Of a stretch of 64,000 nucleotides of DNA, positions 7,562-16,105 are shown one piece after another. Each line of letters begins with the position of its first letter. Position 1 is the first letter of the stretch. The stretch comes from Massilia litorea (lineage in GTDB: Bacteria; Pseudomonadota; Gammaproteobacteria; Burkholderiales; Burkholderiaceae_D), in NCBI RefSeq assembly GCF_015101885.1, contig NZ_CP062941.1:2356001-2420000 (forward strand), in the 5' to 3' direction. A model generated the notes under the pieces. It did no database searches, had not been told where the DNA came from, and saw nothing but the letters and a program-made list of their open reading frames with translations. The position numbers were made by a program, and so were the translations under genes.

Positions 7562-10390
7562 ATGACTACTGCGCTGGTACGACAGGTCACCGCTGCCTTG
7601 GCGGAGTTTGCAAGTGGCAGCCGCTTGTACGCCTTATCGATTGGCGACGGCGAGGCCGGATCGGGCCTGGACAGCCTGCTGGTCGAAGCCTTCTGCGCCA
7701 GCGAGGCCGTGCAGGAAATCGGCTGGCGCGACGTGATCGTCCTGTCGACCAGCGCCCATCTCGACCCGGCTGCGCTGCTGGGACAGCCGGCGGCGCTCGA
7801 CATCAGCCTGGCAGACGGCACCCGCAGCCGTTTCGGCGGCGAGCTCAACGAGGTCGTCATGCTCGGCAGCGACGGCGGCCTGGCGCGCTACCGGCTGCGG
7901 ATTGTGCCCTGGCTCTGGCGCCTGGGACAGGTGAGGAACAGCCGGGTATGGCAAGACCGCAGCGTCGTCGAGATCGTCGATGCGGTCCTGAAAGACTATC
8001 TGCCGCTCGCGCGCTGGCGCTGGAGCGAGGAAACCAGTCCCTACATGGCGCAGGCCGTGCCGCGCAGCTATTGTTGCCAGTACCGGGAGACCGATCTCGC
8101 CTTCGTCGAGCGGCTGCTGGCGGAGGAGGGGCTGGGCTGGCGCTACGAACAGGGTGAACAAGGTGCCGGCATCGTCCTGTTCGCCGACAGCACCGATCCG
8201 GCCGCCGTGCCGCCCGACGCCAGCAGCGAAGCCGGCGGCGCCGTGCGCTTCCATGGCGTGCGTTCCGTCGAAGCGAGCGATACGGTGCAAGCGCTGGCGG
8301 CGCAGCGCCGCCTGCACGCTTCCCTGACGACCGTGCTCAGCTACGACTACAAGGCCAGGCAGCTCGTCACCGGCAGCTCGCCGGGGCGCAGCCGCCAGGG
8401 CAGGGAGCTCCCCGCTCTGGAATCGTATGACGTGCCGGGCCAGTACGCCTACGCCAACCGCGAACAGGCGCGGCGCCATGCCGACCTGCAGATGGAGAGG
8501 CAGGAAGCGCGTGCGGCCCTGTGGCAGGGCCGCTCCACGGTGCGCACCCTGCGGGCGGGTACGCGCCTGGCGATCAGCGGCATGCCGCTCGGCCGCTTCG
8601 GGGACACGGCCGCGTTGACGGTGCTGCGGGTGACCAGCGTCGGCGTCAACAATATGCCCCCGCCCGCGCAGCACGCGTTGGCCGAACTGTTCGGGCCGAT
8701 TCCCGACCTGCTGGAAGAGATGGCAGCGCGCGACCTTCCTCCCGACTTCGCGCTCGCCCTCGCCCAGGCACGCGCCACCGGCTACGCCAACTGCTTCGAG
8801 GCCATTCCTGCCGATGTGCCCTGGCGCCCGGTCCAGGAAAACAGCGACGGCCGCCAGCGTGCCCGTCCGACCGCACACGGCGCACAAAGCGCCATTGTCA
8901 TCGGCGCCGACGGCAGCGACCAGCCGAACGGCGCCGACGAGCTGTACTGCGACCGCCTGGGACGGATTCGGATCCGCTACCACTGGCAGGACAGTGACCG
9001 GGCGAGCTGCTGGGTGCGCGTCGCGCAACGCTCGGCCGGCGGCGGCATGGGCTGCCAGTTCCTGCCGCGCATCGGGCAGGAAGTGATGGTGCAATTCCTC
9101 GAGAACGACATCGACCGCCCGATCGTCGTCGGCGCCCTCTATAACGGGCAAGGGGAAGGCGGGATCGCACCGACGCCGGGCGGCATCGGGGTTGCTGAGC
9201 CGAAGGCGCCTTTTGATCGCGCACACGACCACGCGTCTTCCGCCCAAGGCAACCTTGCGGGCGGCAACAGCCCGGTCTGGCACGGCGCCTCGGGCGACAG
9301 CGGCGGCCACCGCAACGGCGCCGCCCAGTGGGGCATCCGCAGCAAGGAATTCGGCGGCGCCGGCTACAACCAGCTGCTGTTCGACGATACGGACGGGCAG
9401 GGGCGGGTCCAGCTTCGCAGCACCCATGCTGCAAGCGAATTAAACCTCGGCCATCTGATCCACGCTGCCGACAACTACCGCGGCAGCTTTCGCGGCACGG
9501 GCGCCGAACTGCGCACCGATGCCTACGGCGCGGTACGGGCGGGCGCGGGCCTGCTGATCACGAGCTACAAGATCGCGCACAGCGCCGCCGCGCGCGACCC
9601 GGCCGGCGAGGCTGCCGGCGCAATCGCCATGTTGTCCCAGGCAACAAAACTGGCCGAGTCCTTCAGCTCGGCGGCGCAGACGCACCAGACGGTGGCACTG
9701 GCCGGCCACGTCGGCGCCGCTAAAGCCAACACCAGTGTGCTCGACGACAAGGCCGCCCCGCTCAAGGCCATGCTGAGGAGTGCTTCGGGCATGTCGGGCA
9801 AGGACAGCTTCGGTGCCGGCGATGCCAGGCTCCCGCACTTCAGCGATCCGCTGATCGCCATCGCCGCGAAGGATGGCTTAGGCGCGAGCGCCGGGCAAAG
9901 CCTGCAACTGGCGAACGGCGAAACCGTGACCGTCATGAGCGGCCAGGACACGCAATTCGTCACCGGCGGCCAGATGCGGGTTCACTCCGGACAGGCAATC
10001 GGCGTACTTGGCGGGGCGGTGAAAGCGGGCGAGGGCGGCGTCGGGCTGCAGCTGATCACGGCGAAAGACGCCATCGACATCCAGGCGCAGGCCGATGCGC
10101 TGAAAGTGCAGGCACGCGACGAGATCAACGTGATCAGCGCGAATGCGCATATCGACTGGGCCGCGGCGAAGCGGATCAGTTTATCGACGGCCGGCGGCGC
10201 AAATATCACGATCGAGAGCGGGAATATTACGGTGCAGTGTCCGGGGAAGATCAAGGTGCATGCGGGGAAGAAGAGTTTCACAGGGCCGGCAAAGCTCGGC
10301 TACGACCTTCCCGCAATGCCGAGCAGTATCTGCATCGCCTGCCTGAAGAAATCGCTCGAAGCAGGTCCAGCGTTCACGATGGTGGAATGA
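7562..10390 (+). CDS. vgrG: Type VI secretion VgrG spike protein with DUF2345
   Basis: Trimeric spike at the tip of the T6SS tube, about 942 residues. A gp27-like N-terminal region covers about 1-400. The gp5 OB-fold at about 455-545 contains 'DRLGRIRIRYHWQ', 'GMGCQFLPRIGQEVMVQF' and 'IVVGALYNG'. The 'KEFGGAGYNQLLFDD' linker follows, then a C-terminal DUF2345 beta-helix at about 720-920. The ATG at 7562 is preferred because GAGGAGG lies 11 nt upstream; another ATG at 7538 is possible. A Cys-containing tail, 'CIACLKKSLEAG', ends the protein. DUF4123, DUF3304 and DUF2235 genes follow directly, so this VgrG probably carries the DUF2235 effector. No structural tss genes are in the window. Confidence 0.93.
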   Translation: MTTALVRQVTAALAEFASGSRLYALSIGDGEAGSGLDSLLVEAFCASEAVQEIGWRDVIVLSTSAHLDPAALLGQPAALDISLADGTRSRFGGELNEVVMLGSDGGLARYRLRIVPWLWRLGQVRNSRVWQDRSVVEIVDAVLKDYLPLARWRWSEETSPYMAQAVPRSYCCQYRETDLAFVERLLAEEGLGWRYEQGEQGAGIVLFADSTDPAAVPPDASSEAGGAVRFHGVRSVEASDTVQALAAQRRLHASLTTVLSYDYKARQLVTGSSPGRSRQGRELPALESYDVPGQYAYANREQARRHADLQMERQEARAALWQGRSTVRTLRAGTRLAISGMPLGRFGDTAALTVLRVTSVGVNNMPPPAQHALAELFGPIPDLLEEMAARDLPPDFALALAQARATGYANCFEAIPADVPWRPVQENSDGRQRARPTAHGAQSAIVIGADGSDQPNGADELYCDRLGRIRIRYHWQDSDRASCWVRVAQRSAGGGMGCQFLPRIGQEVMVQFLENDIDRPIVVGALYNGQGEGGIAPTPGGIGVAEPKAPFDRAHDHASSAQGNLAGGNSPVWHGASGDSGGHRNGAAQWGIRSKEFGGAGYNQLLFDDTDGQGRVQLRSTHAASELNLGHLIHAADNYRGSFRGTGAELRTDAYGAVRAGAGLLITSYKIAHSAAARDPAGEAAGAIAMLSQATKLAESFSSAAQTHQTVALAGHVGAAKANTSVLDDKAAPLKAMLRSASGMSGKDSFGAGDARLPHFSDPLIAIAAKDGLGASAGQSLQLANGETVTVMSGQDTQFVTGGQMRVHSGQAIGVLGGAVKAGEGGVGLQLITAKDAIDIQAQADALKVQARDEINVISANAHIDWAAAKRISLSTAGGANITIESGNITVQCPGKIKVHAGKKSFTGPAKLGYDLPAMPSSICIACLKKSLEAGPAFTMVE

Positions 10391-10391
10391 C

Positions 10392-11195
10392 ATGCTGATT
10401 GATCCGTTTAATGAAAAATTCCTCGACGAGCTCGATATGCGCGCAGCAGAGATGGCCGCTCCAAACAAGCTCTATCTGCTGATCGACGGCGCATTCGTTC
10501 CCGGCCTGCACAAGACACTTGCTTCCGAGGTGAAATCCCTTTTGTTTGCTTATCTGCCGGGCTTTAACGACGAGACCGCGGATGCGTCACCGTTCTTGAC
10601 GCCATACGTCACGCAGGACAAACCGATGCGCAGACTACTTCGGCGCTGCAGCGGATGGCCCATGCTGAGCCTGATTGAAACACCCGAATCGCTTGTCGAA
10701 CTCTCAGCGCGTTTGTCGGCATGGTGCGTGGTCGAAGCAGACGGTCAGCGCTTCAATTTCCGGTTTCCGGACACTCGTCGCTTGCCAACAATTTATCAAA
10801 CGCTCGATGCTACACAGCGCGCGAAATTCGCAGGACCAGCCAGACGCTGGTCTTACGTAGGTCGAGAAGGCGCCTGGGCTGAATTCGATGTGACCGCTGC
10901 CAATGCAGAACCCGCTGACAATCCGGCCTTAAGTGAGCGGCAGTTTGCCGCGCTTGTCGACGATAGCCGCGCTGACGAATTGCTGGCGCTGTTCAGCGAC
11001 TGGGGATATGAGCTCGGCAAACGTCCTTCGGTAAGTCATGCATGCGTAGCGGCCGCCCTTCATGTTGCTGTCTCAGTCAAGCTGCCTGAGGACGACGTGT
11101 TGCCATGGTGTACGTGGTTCTGGAAACACGCCAAGTCACACCACGACTCCGCCGCCACCGTTGCATTTCAGACATGGCAAACACTTCTTTACTGA
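10392..11195 (+). CDS. DUF4123 T6SS effector adaptor (Tap/TEC type)
   Basis: 267 residues matching the DUF4123 adaptor family, which loads a specific effector onto its cognate VgrG. Typical segments are 'NKLYLLIDGAFVPGL' near the start, 'PFLTPYV', and the Trp/Arg-rich middle 'RFNFRFPDTRRLPTIYQTL'. The ATG lies 1 bp after the vgrG stop, so translation is probably coupled. Base composition shifts towards A+T from here to 14030, unlike vgrG itself. The family name comes from gene order plus sequence pattern. Which region contacts VgrG and which contacts the effector cannot be read from sequence alone. Confidence 0.8.
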   Translation: MLIDPFNEKFLDELDMRAAEMAAPNKLYLLIDGAFVPGLHKTLASEVKSLLFAYLPGFNDETADASPFLTPYVTQDKPMRRLLRRCSGWPMLSLIETPESLVELSARLSAWCVVEADGQRFNFRFPDTRRLPTIYQTLDATQRAKFAGPARRWSYVGREGAWAEFDVTAANAEPADNPALSERQFAALVDDSRADELLALFSDWGYELGKRPSVSHACVAAALHVAVSVKLPEDDVLPWCTWFWKHAKSHHDSAATVAFQTWQTLLY

Positions 11196-11205
11196 AGGAA
11201 TAAAA

Positions 11206-11943
11206 ATGATCCGATCGCTTCTGGTGCCGGCATGCTTGCTCGGCGCGCTTCTACTTTCCGCCTGTGAAAAGCCAACGGTGAGCGTCAACTTGCACGGGGT
11301 GAACTACACCGGCGAGACGTTCAGTTATGTAGTGATGGACCCGGTGATCCCAGATCAAGGCAGCGGTGGTGAGCTGATTGATCCCTTCGGAGCAGGTGGA
11401 ACGATGTGCTGCGCTACGCTCCCGCGCGAATGGCGACCTGGAATCAAGCTCACGGTCCGTACAACGCATTGGCTGAAGGCGCGCCCCGACGGGAGCCTGC
11501 CTGAGATCAAACAATCCCATATTGTCGAGGTGCCGAAGTATGTTGACGGCAAGCCAGGCGAACTCTGGGTTTTACGCAACGCGGACGGAAGTGTCAGCGT
11601 CGTGTCCAGCGATTTGCAACCGGATCATGCGCAATGGCCCGGAAAGATAAAAGGGTGGCCGGTGCCCTCGATTGAATACCAACGTGAGAGGTGGGAACTA
11701 TTTCGTAAGCATGAGGCAGACGGAGTTAAATCGTATTTATCTGCGCTGGAACAGATGAAAGAGAATCCTGACAAGCAGGCTCGCGAAGCTTGGGAAGTTA
11801 CAAAACAATATTACCCATCCGATCTCGTAGGATTTTCTGGGCCTGACGATCCAAAGTATCGCGATTCGCTAAGAAAAGAATACGAAGAAGGACTCGCGCG
11901 CAGCCGAGTATGGTTAAAAAATATTATGGACGAAAAGCCATGA
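11206..11943 (+). CDS. DUF3304 lipoprotein, probable immunity to the adjacent effector
   Basis: 245 residues from the ATG at 11206, 10 bp after the adaptor stop with a GAAGGAA ribosome site. The signal peptide ends at lipobox Cys20 ('ALLLSACEK'). The sequence fits the DUF3304 family ('LHGVNYTGETFSYVV', 'GGTMCCATLP', 'PGELWVLRNADGSV'). A periplasm-facing lipoprotein between adaptor and lipase is what is expected of an immunity protein that neutralises a Tle1-type phospholipase in the periplasm. Its stop overlaps the effector start as ATGA. Immunity is inferred from position and localisation, not shown by sequence. Confidence 0.72.
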   Translation: MIRSLLVPACLLGALLLSACEKPTVSVNLHGVNYTGETFSYVVMDPVIPDQGSGGELIDPFGAGGTMCCATLPREWRPGIKLTVRTTHWLKARPDGSLPEIKQSHIVEVPKYVDGKPGELWVLRNADGSVSVVSSDLQPDHAQWPGKIKGWPVPSIEYQRERWELFRKHEADGVKSYLSALEQMKENPDKQAREAWEVTKQYYPSDLVGFSGPDDPKYRDSLRKEYEEGLARSRVWLKNIMDEKP

Positions 11944-14030
11944 GCGCCCTTCTGGCACCCCAGCTTGGTCCTGAACTAAGTGCTGCTACCGAGGTTGAAA
12001 AATTCTTCGGTACTGAAGTGCTTAATAAAATTCGAAAAAAATTCGAGCTGAGAGAGCATCCAATACTTGGCGCTCCGGGAAAATCCTGCGAAACTAATTT
12101 ATTCTTCGGATTCTTTTTCGACGGAACAAAGAATAATTACATTCAAGCTGACACGGCAAGAAATCACTCGAACGTCGCTCGCTTGTATGATTGCTACCCG
12201 GGCTTGAGCGTCCCTGGTGTACTACCGAAATCAACTGACTGGCAGCACAAGCCCGAAAAGTACACGCACTTTTTCAAAGTATATGTGCCTGGCGTTGCCT
12301 CGCCATTTAGCCAAGTGGGCGATACGGGTGACGGCGCTCAACTTACGGCAGGCAGTGCATCCGGGGCCTTTGGAGAGCGGCGGATCATCTGGGCTCTGAT
12401 ACAAGCCATCAATAACGTTCACCGATACTTCCTGAGAACTCCACTCGTCACACCAGAAGAGACAGATCTCCTGGTTCGACGCATTGTGCTCAACAAGTTC
12501 GCCCGCGCGATGATGACAAATCCTGGAGCTGCTTACAACGCCACCGCCAATAATCAGGTGAATATGCGCGCGCGACAAGCATTTAGGAATATCCTTCTGC
12601 GACTCAAGACTGCCATTGCACAACATCGCCCAGATCCAAAAACCAGGAAGCCGCTTAAAGTTGATCCAGCCATCGTAAAGACGATTTACGTATCGACGTT
12701 TGGCTTCTCGAGAGGAGCAACAGAGTCTCGCGCCTTCGTCAATTGGTTGCAATCACTGTGCAGACTGGATGCCGAGGTCCACGGCAACAATGCACAGATG
12801 TCGTTAGGCGGTTTTAATGTTGAGTTCGATTTCCTTGGTGTATTCGACACCGTCGCGTCGGTAGGTGCAGGTAACACGCTCGGAAACACGTTCGCGGGGA
12901 AATTTTTGGATGGTCATGGCGCATGGGCCGATACAGAGGACAGCTTGCGTATTCCCCCGGGTCTAAAATGTCTGCACTTGGTCGCAGCACACGATTTACG
13001 ACGCAGTTTTCCAGTCGACTCAATTTCCGTGGGCGGAAATTTGCCGGCAGGTTGCGAGGAGATCGTTGTCCCAGGCGTGCACTCGGATATTGGGTGCGGC
13101 TACAGTCCCGGCGAACAGGGGAAAGGGATCCATCCGAATGGCGACGACATGCTGTCACGTATTCCGTTACTAATGATGTACAAAGCAGCGCGCATCAATG
13201 GCGTGCCGCTCAAACTCGAGACTGCGAATCCAACCGCGAAATTGCGGTTCGGCCTCAAGCCCGCGACGATTCAAGCGTTCAATGCCTACATCGAAACTTG
13301 CAAAGAGATTCAGGGCCCAATCCACCGGATCATGCGTGAACAGGCACGTAAGCAAATCGAGTGGCGCCTGATGCGGCGCATAACGTCCCAGACGCCACTG
13401 CAGAAAACGTCGAGTTTCCTGCGCGCGTCCACGTTTGACCAAAACGATCTCCTAAGCGCCGGGCAGGAATTCGAGCAGGAAATCGAAGCCTTCAAGGTGT
13501 GGCGAAGGGAGAAAGGTGCTGCCTTCCGTCCAGCCCAACAAAAAGCTGGATTTGATAATGAGCACTTGGCCGAATGGGAAGAAATTGCAACGTGGTGGCA
13601 GGAAGCGCCTCGACCAGTAGAGGCGGTCGTAACCTTCTTCGATCACTATGTCCATGACTCCCGCGCTGCGTTCAAGCTCATCCCTGGTAATCCTGATAAC
13701 GCAAAGGATATGCAAAAAATGCTTGCCGAATGGGTGAAAGAACGGAAGGGAAGCAGGCTGTGGGAAGGGCTGGACGAGAACGAAAAGCGTGCAGCGGATG
13801 CGTATGCGAAAACCGGGAAAATTCCACCTATGCGGACTAGCGGAAGGGAGCCCTTCGATTCCTCATGGAAGAGCTACGGTATATCTGGAAAGGCTGGCTA
13901 CCTGAGATTCCGTAAAATCTACGGCGGTGAGGATTCTGTACTGCTCTCATCTCTTTCTGCCGATGACCCCGCCTTGCGTCCGCCAAGTGTGACTGCCCAG
14001 AACGGAGAAAACGACCAGGCGACCGCATAG
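11940..14030 (+). CDS. Tle1-like T6SS lipase effector (DUF2235)
   Basis: 696 residues of the DUF2235 alpha/beta-hydrolase family, which includes the T6SS phospholipase effectors Tle1. Visible landmarks are 'FFFDGTKNN' (58-66), the nucleophile elbow 'GFSRGATESR' with Ser257, 'FLGVFDTVASVG' (298-309), 'VAAHDLRRSFP' and 'VPGVHSDIGCGY' with the conserved His/Asp pair near 381-383. All key hydrolase positions appear intact. The C-terminal half (about 420-696) is more variable and presumably binds membrane or adaptor. The start ATG overlaps the stop of the DUF3304 gene. It likely degrades membrane phospholipids of competing cells after delivery by the upstream VgrG. Codons are more A+T-rich than in neighbouring housekeeping genes. 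Confidence 0.87.
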   Translation: MSALLAPQLGPELSAATEVEKFFGTEVLNKIRKKFELREHPILGAPGKSCETNLFFGFFFDGTKNNYIQADTARNHSNVARLYDCYPGLSVPGVLPKSTDWQHKPEKYTHFFKVYVPGVASPFSQVGDTGDGAQLTAGSASGAFGERRIIWALIQAINNVHRYFLRTPLVTPEETDLLVRRIVLNKFARAMMTNPGAAYNATANNQVNMRARQAFRNILLRLKTAIAQHRPDPKTRKPLKVDPAIVKTIYVSTFGFSRGATESRAFVNWLQSLCRLDAEVHGNNAQMSLGGFNVEFDFLGVFDTVASVGAGNTLGNTFAGKFLDGHGAWADTEDSLRIPPGLKCLHLVAAHDLRRSFPVDSISVGGNLPAGCEEIVVPGVHSDIGCGYSPGEQGKGIHPNGDDMLSRIPLLMMYKAARINGVPLKLETANPTAKLRFGLKPATIQAFNAYIETCKEIQGPIHRIMREQARKQIEWRLMRRITSQTPLQKTSSFLRASTFDQNDLLSAGQEFEQEIEAFKVWRREKGAAFRPAQQKAGFDNEHLAEWEEIATWWQEAPRPVEAVVTFFDHYVHDSRAAFKLIPGNPDNAKDMQKMLAEWVKERKGSRLWEGLDENEKRAADAYAKTGKIPPMRTSGREPFDSSWKSYGISGKAGYLRFRKIYGGEDSVLLSSLSADDPALRPPSVTAQNGENDQATA

Positions 14031-14082
14031 CTTGCCAGACGGTTCGGCAAGTTTAATCAGTACGAAACAAGCTAAAACAAAA

Positions 14083-14110
14083 AAGGCGCCATGATCACTC
14101 ATGACGCCTT
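14083..14110 (-). terminator. Rho-independent terminator of tRNA-Lys copy 2
   Basis: On the minus strand a 12-bp stem (AAGGCGTCATGA / TCATGGCGCCTT, one G-T pair) with loop GTGA is followed by TTTT. It begins 20 nt after the tRNA 3' end. It may also serve as the 3' boundary of the oppositely oriented effector operon. Confidence 0.8.
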
Positions 14111-14129
14111 CATTGTTACAGCAAATTCG

Positions 14130-14205
14130 TGGTAGGCCGTGCGGGATTCGAACCTGCGACCAACGGATTAAAAGTCCGCTGCTCTACCAGCTGAGCTAAC
14201 GACCC
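14130..14205 (-). tRNA. tRNA-Lys(TTT), copy 2
   Basis: A 76-nt tRNA identical to the copy at 6667-6742, CCA encoded, anticodon TTT. The identity continues into the upstream leader (CGAA, then AGGCA and ATTATAGCCGG on the plus strand with a few mismatches), so the promoter region was duplicated too. The downstream terminators differ. Confidence 0.97.
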
Positions 14206-14217
14206 GAAAGAGGCAGC

Positions 14218-14223
14218 ATTATA
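14218..14223 (-). promoter_or_regulatory. -10 element of tRNA-Lys copy 2
   Basis: TATAAT on the minus strand, 12 nt before the tRNA 5' end as in copy 1. No convincing -35 box is seen 16-18 bp further upstream, where copy 1 has TTGGAC. Confidence 0.55.
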
Positions 14224-14264
14224 GCCGGCGATTTGCGTTTGCGCTAGTGCCAACTGGCGAAGCC

Positions 14265-16088
14265 CTAGGAAACCGACAACGCCGCCGTCACCTTCAGCAC
14301 TTCCTCGGCCGTCGTCGCGCCCTCGATGATCTTCATCGCGCCGGCGATGCGCAGCGGCTTCATGCCGTCAAGGATGCTCTGCTGGCGCAACCCAGCCAGG
14401 TCGGCCGCGTCCCCGATGCGGCGCGTGAATTCATCGGAGACCGTCAGCAATTCATACAGCCCGGTCCTGCCGCGATAGCCCGTCTGGCGGCATTCGGGAC
14501 AGCCGATGGGACGATAGACCGTCGCCGGCTTCGGCAAGTTCCACGCACCGCCCAGGCTTTGCCAGACGTCGTCGCTCAGCTCGCCATTCGGGGCCTTGCA
14601 GTCCGGGCACAGGGTGCGCACCAGGCGCTGGGCCATGACGCCGATCAGCGTCGCTTCCAGCAGGTAATCGGGCACGCCCAGTTCCAGCAGGCGCATCACG
14701 GCCGATGGGGCGTCGTTGGTGTGCAGCGTCGAGAGCACGAGGTGGCCGGTCAGCGCCGCCTGGATCGCCATCTCGGCGGTGGCCAGGTCCCGGATCTCGC
14801 CGACCATGATGATGTCCGGGTCCTGGCGCATCAGGGCGCGCACGCCGTCCGCGAAGGAGAGGTCGATGCCGGGTTGCACCTGCATCTGGTTGAACGAGGC
14901 TTCGACCATCTCGATCGGATCCTCCACTGTGCAGACATTGACTTCGTTCGTCGCCAGCGCTTTCAGGGTCGTGTACAGCGTCGTCGTCTTGCCGGAACCC
15001 GTCGGTCCGGTGACGAGGATGATGCCGTGCGGACGGTTCGTCAGCGCATCCCAGCGTGCGGCGTCGTCCGGCGGAAAGCCGAGTTCGGGCAGGGTCTTGA
15101 CGACCACTTCCGGATCGAAAACACGCATCACCAGTTTTTCGCCGAAAGCGGTCGGCATGGTCGACAGGCGCAGCTCGACTTCCTGGCCGGCGGCGGTACG
15201 GGTCTTGATGCGGCCGTCCTGGGGGCGGCGCTTTTCGATGACGTCCATCCGGCCCAGCAGCTTGATGCGCGCCGTCATCGCCAGCATCACGGCGGCGGGT
15301 ACCTGGTAGACCTGGTGCAGCACGCCGTCGATGCGGAAACGGATGACCGCGATGTCGCGCTTCGGCTCGAGGTGGATGTCCGACGCGCGTTGCTCGAAGG
15401 CGTAGCTCCATAGCCAGTCGACGATGTTGACGATGTGCTGGTCGTTCGCGTCGAACTGTTTGTTGGCCTTGCCCAGTTCGACCAGTTGCTCGAAGTTGCT
15501 GCGCAGTGCGAGATCCTGGGCGCTGGTCTTGCTGGCGTCGCGGATGGATTTCGCCAGGCTGAAGAACTGGGAAATGTATTGCGCGATATCGAGTGGGTTC
15601 GCCAGCACCAGTTCGATGCGGCGGCGCGCCACCTTGGCGATCTCGGCTTCCCATTCGGTGGCGAACGGGTCGGCGGTGGCCACCGTCAGCGTCGTCGCGC
15701 TGATGTCGAGCGGCAGGATGTTAAAGCGTGCCGCATAGCTGGCCGACATCACGTCGGCCACCTTGGTGAAATCGATTTTTAATGGATCGATGCGGATGAA
15801 GGGCAGGCCGACCTTCGCCGCGCACCATTCGCTCAAGACGTCGAGCGTCAGCAGGCGGTGCGGCGGCTGATGCGAGAGCAGCTTGCACTGGGCGACGGCG
15901 GTCAGCGGGTGCATCGAACCGACCGCGTTCTTCAGGATGGCCTGGGCTTGGGCGAACTGCGCCTTCACCTTGTCTTTCTCGATAATGCCATCAGCCAGCA
16001 GCCACGAGAAAATGGCTTGCAGGTCGAGCCGGCGTGGCCGTGCGGGACTGCGGGGGAGGGAAGCGGATTGCGGTGCGTTGGCGTTCAT
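14265..16088 (-). CDS. GspE/PilB-family type II secretion / type IV pilus ATPase
   Basis: 607 residues from the ATG at 16088 (GAGGGA upstream). An N-terminal MshEN-type domain covers about 70-180. The ATPase core has Walker A 'GPTGSGKTTT' (361-370), Walker B 'DIIMVGEIRD' (425-434) and the His box 'TGHLVLSTLHTN' (447-458). A zinc-binding tetracysteine (Cys494, Cys497, Cys530, Cys533) is complete. These features define hexameric assembly ATPases that power pseudopilus or pilus extension. No gsp or pil partners lie next to it, so the choice between T2SS, type IV pilus or another filament cannot be made here. The ATPase itself looks fully functional. Confidence 0.9.
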   Translation of the reverse strand: MNANAPQSASLPRSPARPRRLDLQAIFSWLLADGIIEKDKVKAQFAQAQAILKNAVGSMHPLTAVAQCKLLSHQPPHRLLTLDVLSEWCAAKVGLPFIRIDPLKIDFTKVADVMSASYAARFNILPLDISATTLTVATADPFATEWEAEIAKVARRRIELVLANPLDIAQYISQFFSLAKSIRDASKTSAQDLALRSNFEQLVELGKANKQFDANDQHIVNIVDWLWSYAFEQRASDIHLEPKRDIAVIRFRIDGVLHQVYQVPAAVMLAMTARIKLLGRMDVIEKRRPQDGRIKTRTAAGQEVELRLSTMPTAFGEKLVMRVFDPEVVVKTLPELGFPPDDAARWDALTNRPHGIILVTGPTGSGKTTTLYTTLKALATNEVNVCTVEDPIEMVEASFNQMQVQPGIDLSFADGVRALMRQDPDIIMVGEIRDLATAEMAIQAALTGHLVLSTLHTNDAPSAVMRLLELGVPDYLLEATLIGVMAQRLVRTLCPDCKAPNGELSDDVWQSLGGAWNLPKPATVYRPIGCPECRQTGYRGRTGLYELLTVSDEFTRRIGDAADLAGLRQQSILDGMKPLRIAGAMKIIEGATTAEEVLKVTAALSVS

Positions 16089-16105
16089 GTTCCCTCGTTT
16101 CGCTG

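Noticed and set aside
13170..13495. Small minus-strand frames inside the lipase gene
   Set aside because: They overlap a well-supported effector and have no ribosome site or family features.
6667..14205. Calling the tRNA repeats attL/attR of an integrative element
   Set aside because: No integrase or recombinase gene is present, and the repeats are whole tRNA genes with promoters, longer than typical att cores. Reported only as a direct-repeat observation.
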